A stretch of DNA of 64,000 bases from Lachnospiraceae bacterium NSJ-143 (GCA_022867625.1 JALIFM010000002.1:310001-374000), one strand, 5' to 3'; numbered from the stretch's first letter, positions 25,356-34,326 are shown. Made by a program: numbers and translations. The notes: generated by a model not told the origin, from the sequence alone.

Positions 25356-25937
25356 TTAGTCTTCAATCACAATTTTAACAGGGGAGCATTTACCGGAATT
25401 ACATTTGCTTTCTGAAACGCTGCAAGATGCTACACCTAATCGTACATCCATCAGAGCTCTTAGCGTGACACTATCTCCAGCTTTAGAAAGAGGCGATTCG
25501 ACAGAGATTGTACCATCTGTGTTAATTTTTGTGTACATGAAAAAATTTACAGGGTGTATGATAGGTCTCTGATTTTTTAAGCAGTTGTTAATATTATCAA
25601 GGCAGTTCGGATGTCCATCTCCATTGTGATAGAAAAAGTCATACATTTCCGGCCTGCAACATGGGTGCAGTAAATCATGTTCACCAACATCATCTGCTAA
25701 AATCTGAAACATTGGCCTGTAGAGATTCGTATAAATGATACTATTAATGCCAAGGCGAAGCGATTCATTGCAATCAATGGTAACGCCGGCAGATAAAAAC
25801 TCGTTGGGTTTGCGGAGTGCTTCAGCGAAAAAATCCACTACCTGACCGCCGTATAAATCAATAACGGTTATGGTCTGGTTTTCTTTTACATCAATAGACT
25901 TTCCGCTGCATGCGTCAATTAAAAACTCGTGTTTCAT
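25356..25937 (-). CDS. DUF1989 (urea carboxylase-associated family) protein
   Basis: Protein of 193 residues of the DUF1989 family, related to the small proteins that sit beside urea carboxylase or guanidine-degradation genes; the biochemical role is unsettled. Family pieces are GGQVVDFFAEAL, TNLYRPMFQI, DVGEHDLLHPCC, NPVNF-like HPVNFFMY and a C-terminal Cys-rich SESKCNSGKCSP. No urea or guanidine genes are in the window, so the context does not help. The start at 25937 has AAGGGAG; an upstream in-frame start at 25976 would overlap the promoter. It is the right border of the accessory island. Confidence 0.85.
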   Translation of the reverse strand: MKHEFLIDACSGKSIDVKENQTITVIDLYGGQVVDFFAEALRKPNEFLSAGVTIDCNESLRLGINSIIYTNLYRPMFQILADDVGEHDLLHPCCRPEMYDFFYHNGDGHPNCLDNINNCLKNQRPIIHPVNFFMYTKINTDGTISVESPLSKAGDSVTLRALMDVRLGVASCSVSESKCNSGKCSPVKIVIED

Positions 25938-25953
25938 CAAAAAACTCCCTTCA

Positions 25954-25973
25954 TAAATTATACTTATAAGTAT
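25954..25973 (-). promoter_or_regulatory. Promoter -10 with palindrome, DUF1989 gene
   Basis: The minus strand shows TATAAT just before the DUF1989 leader, overlapping a 14-bp palindrome ATACTTATAAGTAT (25960-25973). The -35 is poor, and the palindrome may be an operator. Confidence 0.45.
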
Positions 25974-26146
25974 CATGATATCATGCAGCTTTCATAGATT
26001 CAAGCAAACCACGCAGCTTACATTCTTTTTCATAAAATTTTCAGCAAATTGCTTTTCCTGTCTGAAAACCTATTCAAAATTATGATATACTGTTTTGAAA
26101 GCAAAATGTAAATTAACCGCTTACTATATGATTTAAGGGTGATATT

Positions 26147-27280
26147 ATGAGATTCCTGCACATTTCTGACCTGCATTTAGGCAAAAGAGTAAACGAGTTT
26201 TCAATGGTTGAGGACCAAAAATATATATTAAACCAAATAACAGAGCTTGCAAAAAGCGTAAATATAGACGCTGTTTTTATAGCAGGAGATATTTATGACA
26301 AGAACGTACCGGCGGCGGAGGCAGTGGAGGTTTTTGACAGATTCATTACCGGGCTTTCAGATACCGGCATCAAGATATACGCTGTGAGCGGAAACCATGA
26401 CTCTGCTCAAAGGGTTGCCTTTGGCTCAAGAATTATGGCTCATGGAGGTGTCTATTTTTCGCAGGTATATGATGGAAAGATTGAAAAACATGTTTTTAGT
26501 GACAAATATGGGAAAGTAAATATTTATATGCTTCCATTTATAAAACCGTCAAATGTAAAAAGGTTTTATGAGGACCGTGAGATAAACGACTGCAATTGTG
26601 CGGTTAAGACGGCTTTGGAAAGCTTGTGCTTAGATAAAAATGAAAGGAATGTTATAATAGCCCACCAGTTTGTTGCGGGAGCGATAACAAGTGATTCAGA
26701 AGAAATTTCTGTCGGCGGCCTTGACAATGTGGATATATCGGTCTTTAAAGATTTTGATTATGTTGCTCTTGGGCATATCCATGGGCCGCAGAACTTGGGC
26801 ACAAACGCAAGGTACTGCGGAACTCCGCTGAAGTACTCGATTTCTGAAGCTGACCATAAAAAAAGTGCGACTGTAGTTGAACTTGGGCCAAAGGGTGACA
26901 TAAATATCCAGACCATACCGTTTAAGCCATTGAGGGATATGCGTGAGATAAAAGGAAGCTATGAGTACATTACCGGACGAAAAAATTATGAGGGAACAAA
27001 TACAGATGACTATATCCATATAACGCTCACAGATGAAAACGAGACAGTCGATGCAATTGGAAAGCTTAGAAGTATTTATCCTAATATAATGAGACTTGAC
27101 TATGATAATATCCGCACAAGGAAAAATGCAGATGTAATTTACAGCAGCGATACTGTGAATAAAGGCGCAATGGAGCTTTTTGCCGAGTTTTTCAATATAC
27201 AGAACAATATGCCAATGACAGATGAGCAGGAAGCTGAGGCTAAACGGTTTTGGGAAGAAACTGAGGAGGAGTTTAAATGA
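26147..27280 (+). CDS. sbcD: DNA double-strand-break nuclease subunit SbcD (Mre11 type)
   Basis: Mn2+-dependent metallophosphoesterase nuclease that with SbcC cleaves hairpins and protein-blocked DNA ends. It has 377 residues. Metal-site motifs are D8-L-H10 (SDLHLGK), GDIYD at 47-51, GNHD at 82-85, and later AHQF and GHIHGPQ. The C-terminal part is the capping domain. Its last four bases overlap the sbcC start (ATGA), so the complex subunits are translationally coupled. No convincing SOS box is visible upstream. Confidence 0.95.
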   Translation: MRFLHISDLHLGKRVNEFSMVEDQKYILNQITELAKSVNIDAVFIAGDIYDKNVPAAEAVEVFDRFITGLSDTGIKIYAVSGNHDSAQRVAFGSRIMAHGGVYFSQVYDGKIEKHVFSDKYGKVNIYMLPFIKPSNVKRFYEDREINDCNCAVKTALESLCLDKNERNVIIAHQFVAGAITSDSEEISVGGLDNVDISVFKDFDYVALGHIHGPQNLGTNARYCGTPLKYSISEADHKKSATVVELGPKGDINIQTIPFKPLRDMREIKGSYEYITGRKNYEGTNTDDYIHITLTDENETVDAIGKLRSIYPNIMRLDYDNIRTRKNADVIYSSDTVNKGAMELFAEFFNIQNNMPMTDEQEAEAKRFWEETEEEFK

Positions 27281-30021
27281 GGCCGCTTAAAATAGTGATG
27301 TCCGCTTTCGGCCCTTATATTGGCATAACAGAAGTAGACTTTTCAAAATTTGGAAACAGGGGAATATATTTGATAACCGGGGATACAGGAGCCGGAAAAA
27401 CAACTATATTCGACGCATTAACGTTTGCGCTTTTTGGTCAAGCCAGCGGAAAAAACCGTGAGGTATCAATGCTTAGAAGCAAATATTCGGATAACGGCAC
27501 TGAAACTTTTGTACAGCTGGAATTTATGTACAGAGAAAAAATATATAAGGTTAAAAGAAACCCGGAATACAGCCGTTTGTCAAAGAGGGGTAACAAGATT
27601 ACCAAACAAAAGGCTGATGCTGAGCTGTTTTTGCCTGACGGCAAAGCGGTTGCGGGATATAAGACAGTAACAGAGGAGATTGAAAATATTCTTGGTGTGG
27701 ACTTTACAAGGTTTTCTCAAATCGCGATGATTGCCCAAGGGGATTTCCTCAGGTTTATCACGGACTCAACTAAAGAGCGCGGCAGAATATTCAGGGAGAT
27801 TTTCTCAACAGAAAAATATACCAGATGGCAGGAGAAAATGAGGCTTGCCTACATAGATTTAAAATCTGAATATGATTCGGTTAAGTTAGAGGCGGAGAGC
27901 ATAATAAAAGATATAGGGGAGTTAAATGACCATTGGGATTTTATGTATTCAGCAGGATATGACGGTATTGACAATAAGCTGGAGGATATTATTAAACGCG
28001 ATATAAATAAGCTTAACAGCCTGTCAAAAGCTTATGCCGATTATGAAAATGAGCTTCAGAGTTTAAATATGGTTATCGGAATAGCGGAGCAGAGACAAAA
28101 AACTATATTGGAGTTAAGGTCAGCAGAAGAATTGAATGCGGAGAAGCAGCCAATGCTGGAGTCACTAAAAAAATCGCTTGATGATGCTTCTGAAAAGATT
28201 AAAGACTGCGAAAATATCGATTTTGAATCAAATAACATAATACTGGCTCTCAACAGATTTGACAAGGCTGAGGCTATGGAGAAAAGCAATAAATTGATTG
28301 AGTCAAAAATTTCTGAGCTTTCAGATAAAAAAACAAGAGGAGAAGCGAAAATTAAGCAGCTTGAAATTGGCTTGTCTATGTCTAAAGAAAGGCTTGGGAA
28401 TATTTCAAATTCGGGAGAGGCAATAAAGGAATTTGAGTTCAGGTTAAGAGAGCTTAAAGCAAGGGAAGCAGAGGGCAGGCGTTTTGAGAGGCTTTTTGGC
28501 GAGTTTAAAAATGCCGAGTCCGATTATATAATTGCGCGTAAACAGTATATTGAGGCATACCATAAAAGCCACGAGGCAGACAGTGAATGTTTAAGCAAGG
28601 AGAAAATGTTCCTTGACGAACAGGCTGGAATTTTGGCTGAGAGCCTTGATGAAGGCAAAGAGTGCCCTGTTTGCGGTTCAACTGTTCATCCAAAAAAAGC
28701 AAAAAAATCAATAAATGCTCCTACTCAGGCTGAAATTGAAAAGCTGAAGAAAGAAAATGAGCTCTTGAAAAACTCAGCTTCTGAAAAGAGTGCAGAAGCA
28801 GGGAGAAAAAAAGGCGCTTTTACCTCTTTGGAAAAAGAAATTAAAAAGGGCAGCTTTATTTTAAGCGAAGCTTTTGAAATAGACGATATCCCTAAGCTGC
28901 TTGCTGATGAATTTAAATCTATATCAAAATATGAGAAATCATATGCTGAGTATTTGAATAAGGCCAGAACGGAGTTTGAGGAAAAGGAAAAGATTGAAAG
29001 AACAATTCCTGATATTGAAAAGAGAATTGAAGACGGAAAAAATTTTATAACCGGTATTTTAAACGAAATTACGGGTTTGCAGTCAGAATTTAAATCAAAT
29101 AAAAATCATATAGACGAAACGCTGTCTGAAATTGGCTTCAATAATAAATCAGAGGCACAGGAAAGGCTTAATGAGCTTAAGATTAAAAAAGAAAAAATAG
29201 AAAGGGAATTTGAGGAAGCGAAAACAGCATATGAAGGTCTGGACAGGGTTTTGCTGGAAAATTCAGCAAGGATTAAGGCGCTTAATGAGCAGATAAGCGG
29301 CTTGGCTGAAACTGATATGAAGGACATCTATAAAAAAAGAGACGACATATCAGGCCTGAAAGACAGTGTTATGGAGCAGATAAAAATAACACAGACAGGA
29401 ATTACCAATAACAAAAAAGCCCTTGAAAACATAAGCCCTAAGCTGAAAAGAATGAAGCTGATTGAAAACAGGATAGCGGTTTTAAAGCCGCTTTCAGATA
29501 CAGCTAACGGGAATATAGCCGGAAAGGAACGGATTACACTTGAGGCGTATATACAGACAGCATATTTTGAGATGATTCTCAGCAGAGCCAATACGAGGTT
29601 TATGATTATGACAAACGGCCAGTACGAAATGGTCAGAAGGAAAGAGGCTTATAACCTTAAAAGCCAGTCCGGACTTGAGATAGATATAATTGACCACTAC
29701 AATTCTTCGGTCAGGAGCATAAAAACGCTTTCAGGCGGAGAATCATTTAAGGCGGCTCTTGCCCTTGCGCTTGGCCTTTCAGAGCAGGTACAGTCTTCCT
29801 GCGGCGGAATAAAGCTTGATACAATATTCATAGACGAAGGCTTTGGCTCGCTGGACTCAGAGTCGCTGGAACAGGCTGTTAGAGCGCTTGTACGGGCAAC
29901 AGAAGGAGAAAAGGTTGTTGGTATTATATCACATGTCTCAGAGCTTAAGGAGAGGATAGACAGGCAGATTGTGGTGCGCAGGAAAAAATCCGGAGGGAGC
30001 AGTATAGAAATAGTTGTATAA
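27277..30021 (+). CDS. sbcC: DNA repair ATPase SbcC (Rad50 type)
   Basis: SMC-like ATPase partner of SbcD, 914 residues, somewhat shorter than the usual 1000-1050. The N-terminal Walker A GDTGAGKT is at residues 35-42. Long coiled coils flank the zinc hook CPVC at about 463-466. The C-terminal half has the LSGGESF signature at about 818 and the Walker B/D-loop DTIFIDEGFGSLD at about 848-860. The hook joins two molecules so that bound DNA ends can be tethered. Followed by an inverted repeat that separates it from the converging degV gene. Confidence 0.95.
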   Translation: MRPLKIVMSAFGPYIGITEVDFSKFGNRGIYLITGDTGAGKTTIFDALTFALFGQASGKNREVSMLRSKYSDNGTETFVQLEFMYREKIYKVKRNPEYSRLSKRGNKITKQKADAELFLPDGKAVAGYKTVTEEIENILGVDFTRFSQIAMIAQGDFLRFITDSTKERGRIFREIFSTEKYTRWQEKMRLAYIDLKSEYDSVKLEAESIIKDIGELNDHWDFMYSAGYDGIDNKLEDIIKRDINKLNSLSKAYADYENELQSLNMVIGIAEQRQKTILELRSAEELNAEKQPMLESLKKSLDDASEKIKDCENIDFESNNIILALNRFDKAEAMEKSNKLIESKISELSDKKTRGEAKIKQLEIGLSMSKERLGNISNSGEAIKEFEFRLRELKAREAEGRRFERLFGEFKNAESDYIIARKQYIEAYHKSHEADSECLSKEKMFLDEQAGILAESLDEGKECPVCGSTVHPKKAKKSINAPTQAEIEKLKKENELLKNSASEKSAEAGRKKGAFTSLEKEIKKGSFILSEAFEIDDIPKLLADEFKSISKYEKSYAEYLNKARTEFEEKEKIERTIPDIEKRIEDGKNFITGILNEITGLQSEFKSNKNHIDETLSEIGFNNKSEAQERLNELKIKKEKIEREFEEAKTAYEGLDRVLLENSARIKALNEQISGLAETDMKDIYKKRDDISGLKDSVMEQIKITQTGITNNKKALENISPKLKRMKLIENRIAVLKPLSDTANGNIAGKERITLEAYIQTAYFEMILSRANTRFMIMTNGQYEMVRRKEAYNLKSQSGLEIDIIDHYNSSVRSIKTLSGGESFKAALALALGLSEQVQSSCGGIKLDTIFIDEGFGSLDSESLEQAVRALVRATEGEKVVGIISHVSELKERIDRQIVVRRKKSGGSSIEIVV

Positions 30022-30024
30022 ATA

Positions 30025-30056
30025 AAGTCTGTGCCAGGTCATTCTGGCACAGACTT
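30025..30056. terminator. Hairpin between sbcC and degV
   Basis: AAGTCTGTGCCAG (30025-30037) and its exact complement (30044-30056) around a 6-nt loop. The T tail is better on the minus strand. Confidence 0.75.
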
Positions 30057-30059
30057 AAA

Positions 30060-30950
30060 TTATCTGTAGTTTTCATATTTTTTAACAAAGCATACGCCTA
30101 TGGTGTCAGGGCCGGTATGTGAAGCGATTGTTGCCCCTATAAAAAACGGCGGCATAAAGTTTTTTTCAGGAACAACCTCTTTAAGCTGTTCAAAGAAAAC
30201 CGGAACCTCATCAGGTGTATTGGTAGTCCCTATTGTAAATATATAATCGTTGGGATTCTGGCTGTTCTTTTTAAAGTAGTCAGCTGTCACCTCAGATAGC
30301 TTCTTTAATCCGTTTTTTCTGCTTCTTACAACTCCGGCTACATTAATTTCGCTGTTTTTAAGCTCTATAAGAGGTTTGATTTTTAAAATTCCGCCGGAAA
30401 GGGATACAAGCTTTCCGATTCTTCCGCCCTTTTCAAGGTGTGTTAAAGCTCCGACCATAAACATAATGCGCGAATCATTCCTCATTTTGAGGCATATCTC
30501 ATAGGCCTCTTTGGCTTCCATTCCTGTATCGCGCATACGGCAGGCTTCAAATATCATAAGCTGCATGGCACCTGTAGCGAGCCATGAATTAATAATAAAT
30601 ATTTTTGAGCCTTTATATTTTTCAGACAGTATATCGCCTGCTGAGGCGGCTGAATGGTAGGAGCCGCTAAGTGTATCTGTTATTGTAAAACAGATAATGT
30701 CTTTTCCTTTGTCAAGTGATGGCGTGAAAGCATCAATGTAGTCCTGCACGGAAGGCAGGGAAGTCTTTGGAAATAATTTTTTTTCAATGAGATTTTCAAA
30801 AAACTCCTCACGCGGCATCTCAAAAAGCTCTTTTGAGTAGTTTTCCGAGTCAAAAGATATATAAAAAGGTATGACCTTTATATTTTTATCCCGGGCTGTA
30901 TTAAGTGGTATATCAGCTGAACCATCCGTAAAAATCTGAAAATCAGCCAT
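30060..30950 (-). CDS. DegV-family fatty-acid-binding protein
   Basis: Cytoplasmic DegV protein, 296 residues, binding one fatty acid; in Firmicutes such proteins (FakB) present exogenous fatty acids to the kinase FakA. Visible pieces are the N-terminal FTDGSADIP, FPKTSLPSVQDY (phosphate-binding loop T/S), CFTITDTLSGSYHSA, and GALTHLEKGGRIG near residue 165. The ATG at 30950 is 7 nt from GGAGGG; the TTG two codons earlier is less likely. No fakA is in the window. Monocistronic, converging with sbcC. Confidence 0.9.
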   Translation of the reverse strand: MADFQIFTDGSADIPLNTARDKNIKVIPFYISFDSENYSKELFEMPREEFFENLIEKKLFPKTSLPSVQDYIDAFTPSLDKGKDIICFTITDTLSGSYHSAASAGDILSEKYKGSKIFIINSWLATGAMQLMIFEACRMRDTGMEAKEAYEICLKMRNDSRIMFMVGALTHLEKGGRIGKLVSLSGGILKIKPLIELKNSEINVAGVVRSRKNGLKKLSEVTADYFKKNSQNPNDYIFTIGTTNTPDEVPVFFEQLKEVVPEKNFMPPFFIGATIASHTGPDTIGVCFVKKYENYR

Positions 30951-31111
30951 AAGCAAACCCTCCGATGTTGTTTTAAATACTATATGTTAGAGTATCATCA
31001 TAATTAAATTTAGCATTAAAGTTATACTGTGTCAATATTTAAATATGTATTGGGCATTTGTAACAAACAATTTATCAAAATATTTCGGCTCAAATATAGT
31101 AATAGTTAACA

Positions 31112-31140
31112 TTGACATATATATATGTTGCTGATAAAAT
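31112..31140 (+). promoter_or_regulatory. Candidate promoter 1 upstream of the carD gene
   Basis: TTGACA (31112-31117), 17 nt, TAAAAT (31135-31140). Confidence 0.5.
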
Positions 31141-31147
31141 AAATCTT

Positions 31148-31176
31148 TTGCTTTGTGATAAGAATTGTGCTATAAT
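31148..31176 (+). promoter_or_regulatory. Candidate promoter 2 upstream of the carD gene
   Basis: TTGCTT (31148-31153), 17 nt, TATAAT (31171-31176). The start near 31183 would give a leader of about 220 nt. Confidence 0.55.
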
Positions 31177-31403
31177 ATTACTAAATATCGGAAAAATTCT
31201 GTTAAACTACAGGATAGCCAAGGCTTTTGGGATTTAAATTAAATATTGACAGCGCAGACAAAGTTAATCCTTATTATTATTTACAGATAAAAAGCGAATA
31301 AAGTTTTCGTTTAATCCCATATACTGGTATTTTTGCCGCTATTTTTGTAGATATTAACAGTATGGTTTTATTTGTTTTCGGTGAGTGAAAAGGATGTGTC
31401 AGG
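31177..31403 (+). other. Long leader of the carD-like gene
   Basis: About 220 nt of probable untranslated leader containing short inverted repeats (CTGT/ACAG at 31199-31212, AGCC/GGCT at 31217-31226). I compared it mentally with common riboswitch classes and saw no match. Another TTGACA lies at 31256-31261 without a good -10. Confidence 0.4.
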
Positions 31404-31883
31404 ATGTTTGAAGAAGGAGCAAAAATAGTTTACCCTATGTATGGCGCAGGAGTGATTGAAAATATCGAAAGTGATGTTATAAACGGCACTGAAGAAAAGC
31501 ATTATATCATCCGCATACCTAATGGGAACCTTAAAATCAAGGTTGGAGCGTCTAAAGCTGATAAAATCGGTTTAAGGCCGGTTTCTACAGAGGAGGAAAT
31601 AACAGACGCGTTTAAAAAGGCCGTATCCTCCAACTCGTCTATACAAAGCAACTGGAATATCAGGTATAAAGAGAACCTTGAAAAGATACGTACAGGAAGG
31701 ATAAGCGAGGTTGCGGAAGTGGCAAGAAGTCTTTGCCTGAGAGAAAGGCAGAGGGGACTTTCGGGAGCGGAGAAAAAAATGTTCAACAACGCTAAGCAGA
31801 TAGTGCTGAGTGAAGTCGTATTTTCAAAAAAATTGGAGAAGGATAAAGCTGAGGAGTATCTTGCTAAAGAATTATTTTACTGA
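31404..31883 (+). CDS. CarD-family RNA polymerase-binding regulator
   Basis: Protein of 159 residues with an N-terminal Tudor-like RNA-polymerase-interacting domain (FEEGAKIVYPMYGAGVIENIE) and a helical C-terminus (EVARSLCLRERQRGLSGAEKKMFNNAKQIVLSEV). CarD proteins bind the polymerase beta subunit and steady promoter complexes, notably at rRNA promoters. The gene begins a string carD-yacL-ispD-rnhA seen in many Firmicutes. The long leader and two candidate promoters suggest regulated expression. Confidence 0.92.
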   Translation: MFEEGAKIVYPMYGAGVIENIESDVINGTEEKHYIIRIPNGNLKIKVGASKADKIGLRPVSTEEEITDAFKKAVSSNSSIQSNWNIRYKENLEKIRTGRISEVAEVARSLCLRERQRGLSGAEKKMFNNAKQIVLSEVVFSKKLEKDKAEEYLAKELFY

Positions 31884-31932
31884 TATTATATTAATCAGGT
31901 GAAAGCCTGTACCAAATTTTAGCGAAAGGAGG

Positions 31933-33003
31933 GTGAATAATATCAAACGGATTCTTGAATTTATAATAAGTATTATATTTACGATAGTAATGTGTCTTGT
32001 GCTGAGGGTTTTGTATTTTGCAAATTATGGCAGAATTGGGGAATTTCTCCCGGTTTATTCATATATTATTGCTGGAATTGTGCTTGGAATTGTGTTCTTT
32101 TTTATATTTGCGCATATGATAAGCAGCGCAATTATAAATATGATGGATAAAACAGCCACAAGACTTTCTCGTATGAGTCTTAAAGAGCTTCTGGCAAGTA
32201 TTTTTGGTATTGTCGTGGGGCTTGTTATTGCAAATCTTCTTGGAATACCCGCCAGCAAGTACGGATTTATAGGTTCATGTATAATAATTATATTAAATAT
32301 AGTATTCGGCGTTTTAGGCTACAGAGTAGCAAGAAGCAAGAAAGACGAAATAGGAGGCTTCAGCTCAATTATAGAAAATACCCGTAGTGTAAACAAAAAT
32401 GTTACATACGGAAAGCCTAAAATACTTGATACAAGCGTTATTATTGATGGGCGGATTCTTGATTTGCTTAAGACAGGTTTTATTGAGGGGAAAATAATTA
32501 TACCTAACTTTGTTCTTGAGGAGCTGCGTCATATTGCAGATTCATCGGATTCTCTTAAAAGGAACAGAGGCCGCAGGGGCCTTGATATACTTAATGAGAT
32601 TCAAAAGCAGTTGGCGGTAAGCGTTGAGATTGTTGACTATAATATTAAAGAGCCGTTAGAAGTTGACTCCAAGCTGCTTAAAATGGCTGAAAAACTTGAC
32701 GCGTTTGTTGTTACAAATGATTTTAACCTTAACAAAGTTGCTGAATTTCAGGGTGTAAAGGTTTTAAATATCAATGAGCTTTCAAATGCTATAAAGCCTG
32801 TTGTTCTTCCGGGTGAGGAAATGAAGGTTACAATAATTAAAAGCGGCAAGGAATACGGCCAGGGAATAGCTTACCTTAATGACGGTACAATGATTGTAAT
32901 TGACGGTGGAAACAAGTTTATAGGTGAGACTATTGATGTTATGGTGACAAGTGTTCTTCAGACTTCTGCCGGAAGGATGATTTTTGGCAAAAAGAAAGAC
33001 TGA
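31933..33003 (+). CDS. PIN/TRAM-domain membrane protein (YacL family)
   Basis: Protein of about 356 residues: four transmembrane helices in the first 135 residues, a PIN ribonuclease-like domain (KILDTSVIIDGRIL, VLEELRHIADSSD, VVTNDFNLNKVA) and a C-terminal TRAM RNA-binding domain (GQGIAYLNDGTMIVIDGG). It is the YacL type, probably a membrane-bound RNase of unknown target. The start is odd: the only conventional in-frame start is a GTG at 31933 that lies inside the AGGAGGGTG ribosome site. An ATC at 31942, at ideal spacing, would give KRILEF, as in relatives. Followed by a terminator that abuts ispD. Confidence 0.9.
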   Translation: MNNIKRILEFIISIIFTIVMCLVLRVLYFANYGRIGEFLPVYSYIIAGIVLGIVFFFIFAHMISSAIINMMDKTATRLSRMSLKELLASIFGIVVGLVIANLLGIPASKYGFIGSCIIIILNIVFGVLGYRVARSKKDEIGGFSSIIENTRSVNKNVTYGKPKILDTSVIIDGRILDLLKTGFIEGKIIIPNFVLEELRHIADSSDSLKRNRGRRGLDILNEIQKQLAVSVEIVDYNIKEPLEVDSKLLKMAEKLDAFVVTNDFNLNKVAEFQGVKVLNINELSNAIKPVVLPGEEMKVTIIKSGKEYGQGIAYLNDGTMIVIDGGNKFIGETIDVMVTSVLQTSAGRMIFGKKKD

Positions 33004-33009
33004 TAAATT

Positions 33010-33044
33010 ATGCCTGTGTCATATATGACACAGGCATGTTTTTT
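33010..33044 (+). terminator. Terminator fused to the ispD ribosome site
   Basis: A 28-bp perfect palindrome at 33010-33037 (arms ATGCCTGTGTCATA) followed by GTTTTTT. The ispD ribosome site GGAGGA begins at the next base (33045), so partial read-through probably feeds ispD. Confidence 0.85.
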
Positions 33045-33055
33045 GGAGGAATAAA

Positions 33056-33760
33056 ATGAATGAAAGATGTGCGTGCCTTATTGTTGCAGCCGGAAACGGA
33101 AGCAGAATGAATAGTGCTGTAAAAAAACAGTTTATGGAAATAGGCGGAATACCTGTTTTGGCAAGGACAATTAAAAAATTTGATTCCTGCCAAATTATAG
33201 ACAGTATTATTATTGTCTCTTCCGCTGAAGATACTGAGCTTTGTGTTTCTATAGCGAAACAGTACTGCAAGAACACGGCTTTTGCCGTTGTAGAAGGTGG
33301 AAAAGAACGAAGCGACTCTGTATATAACGGTCTTACAGCCATTGAAGGCAGGTTCGGCTATGTAATGATTCAGGACGGGGTAAGGCCGTTTACTAAAAAT
33401 GACGATATTCTCAGGATTTTTGATTGTGTGAAAAAATATGGTGCATGTGTTCCTGCTGTTCCTGTAAAGGACACAGTAAAAGTCGCAGATGAAAACGGGT
33501 TTGCCGCAAACACGCTTAAAAGAGATACCCTTTGGGCTGTACAGACGCCTCAGGCTTTCAGGTTCGATTTAATTAAAGGGGCATATGATAATCTCACGGA
33601 AGATAACAAAGTCACTGACGACGCTTCTGTAGCTGAAATTTCAGGTGTTAAGGTAAAGCTTGTAATGGGAAACTATGAGAATATAAAAATAACAACACCG
33701 GAAGATTTGGCTTACGCCAAAATACTGGCCGAAAGGGATGACTGTTTTGAAATCGGTTGA
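33056..33760 (+). CDS. ispD: 2-C-methyl-D-erythritol 4-phosphate cytidylyltransferase
   Basis: Third enzyme of the MEP isoprenoid pathway; joins MEP and CTP to CDP-ME in the cytoplasm. It has 234 residues, the normal length. The nucleotide loop reads VAAGNGSRMNSAVKKQF, with the conserved Lys residues. Other marks are VEGGKERSDSVYNGL, DGVRPF, AVPVKDTVK and WAVQTPQAF. GGAGGAATAAA precedes the ATG. Its end overlaps rnhA by 23 bases. The upstream palindromic terminator suggests output lower than carD-yacL. Confidence 0.96.
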   Translation: MNERCACLIVAAGNGSRMNSAVKKQFMEIGGIPVLARTIKKFDSCQIIDSIIIVSSAEDTELCVSIAKQYCKNTAFAVVEGGKERSDSVYNGLTAIEGRFGYVMIQDGVRPFTKNDDILRIFDCVKKYGACVPAVPVKDTVKVADENGFAANTLKRDTLWAVQTPQAFRFDLIKGAYDNLTEDNKVTDDASVAEISGVKVKLVMGNYENIKITTPEDLAYAKILAERDDCFEIG

Positions 33761-34211
33761 AATATACACTGACGGGGCCTGCTCAGGCAATCCGGGCAAG
33801 GGAGGATACGGCGCGGTAATGATTTATAAAGGTGCGCGCAGGGAGTTATCAGCGGGTTTTGAGCTTACAACAAACAACCGTATGGAGGTACTTGCTGTTA
33901 TAGAGGCTCTTTCAGCACTTAAGGAGCCGTGTGAGGTTACACTTTACAGTGACTCAAAATACGTGGTTGACGCTGTAAATAAGGGCTGGATGGAAAAATG
34001 GGAAAAGAACAGCTGGATGCGAACAAAAAATGAAAAGGCATCTAATGCCGATTTATGGATTAGGCTTTCGGCACTTTTAAAAAAACACAGTGTTAAATTT
34101 GTGTGGGTTAAGGGCCATGCTGACAATATTGAAAATGAACGCTGCGATGAATTGGCCAGAAATGCAATTACATGTCAAAAATTGCTGAAAGATGAATTGT
34201 ATGGTTGTTGA
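33738..34211 (+). CDS. rnhA: Ribonuclease HI
   Basis: Endonuclease that cleaves RNA in RNA-DNA hybrids. It has 157 residues from the ATG at 33738. Catalytic residues are D12 (YTDGACSGNPG), E50 (NNRMEV), D72 (YSDSKYV), H127 (KGHADN) and D137 (CDELA). The ATG touches the GAAAGGG ribosome site; a TTG at 33747, nine bases from that site, would give MKSVEIYTDG, the usual N-terminus, and is a likely alternative. It overlaps ispD and closes the carD-yacL-ispD-rnhA string. Confidence 0.95.
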   Translation: MTVLKSVEIYTDGACSGNPGKGGYGAVMIYKGARRELSAGFELTTNNRMEVLAVIEALSALKEPCEVTLYSDSKYVVDAVNKGWMEKWEKNSWMRTKNEKASNADLWIRLSALLKKHSVKFVWVKGHADNIENERCDELARNAITCQKLLKDELYGC

Positions 34212-34248
34212 AGGTAACTAAATAGTTTTTAAATATTTAAATAAATAG

Positions 34249-34277
34249 TTGACACTCTTTGGAAATTGTGCTATCCT
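34249..34277 (+). promoter_or_regulatory. Promoter of the cold-shock gene
   Basis: TTGACA (34249-34254), 17 nt, TATCCT (34272-34277). The implied leader is only about 43 nt, short for a cold-induced csp gene. Confidence 0.7.
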
Positions 34278-34326
34278 TTTAGATGTTCCAATTAATATTT
34301 TGCTTTTATGGTAGGAGGATTTCTAA

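Noticed and set aside
31177-31403. Known riboswitch in the carD leader
   Set aside because: No match by eye to c-di-GMP, c-di-AMP, cobalamin, SAM, TPP, FMN, guanidine or T-box consensus elements.
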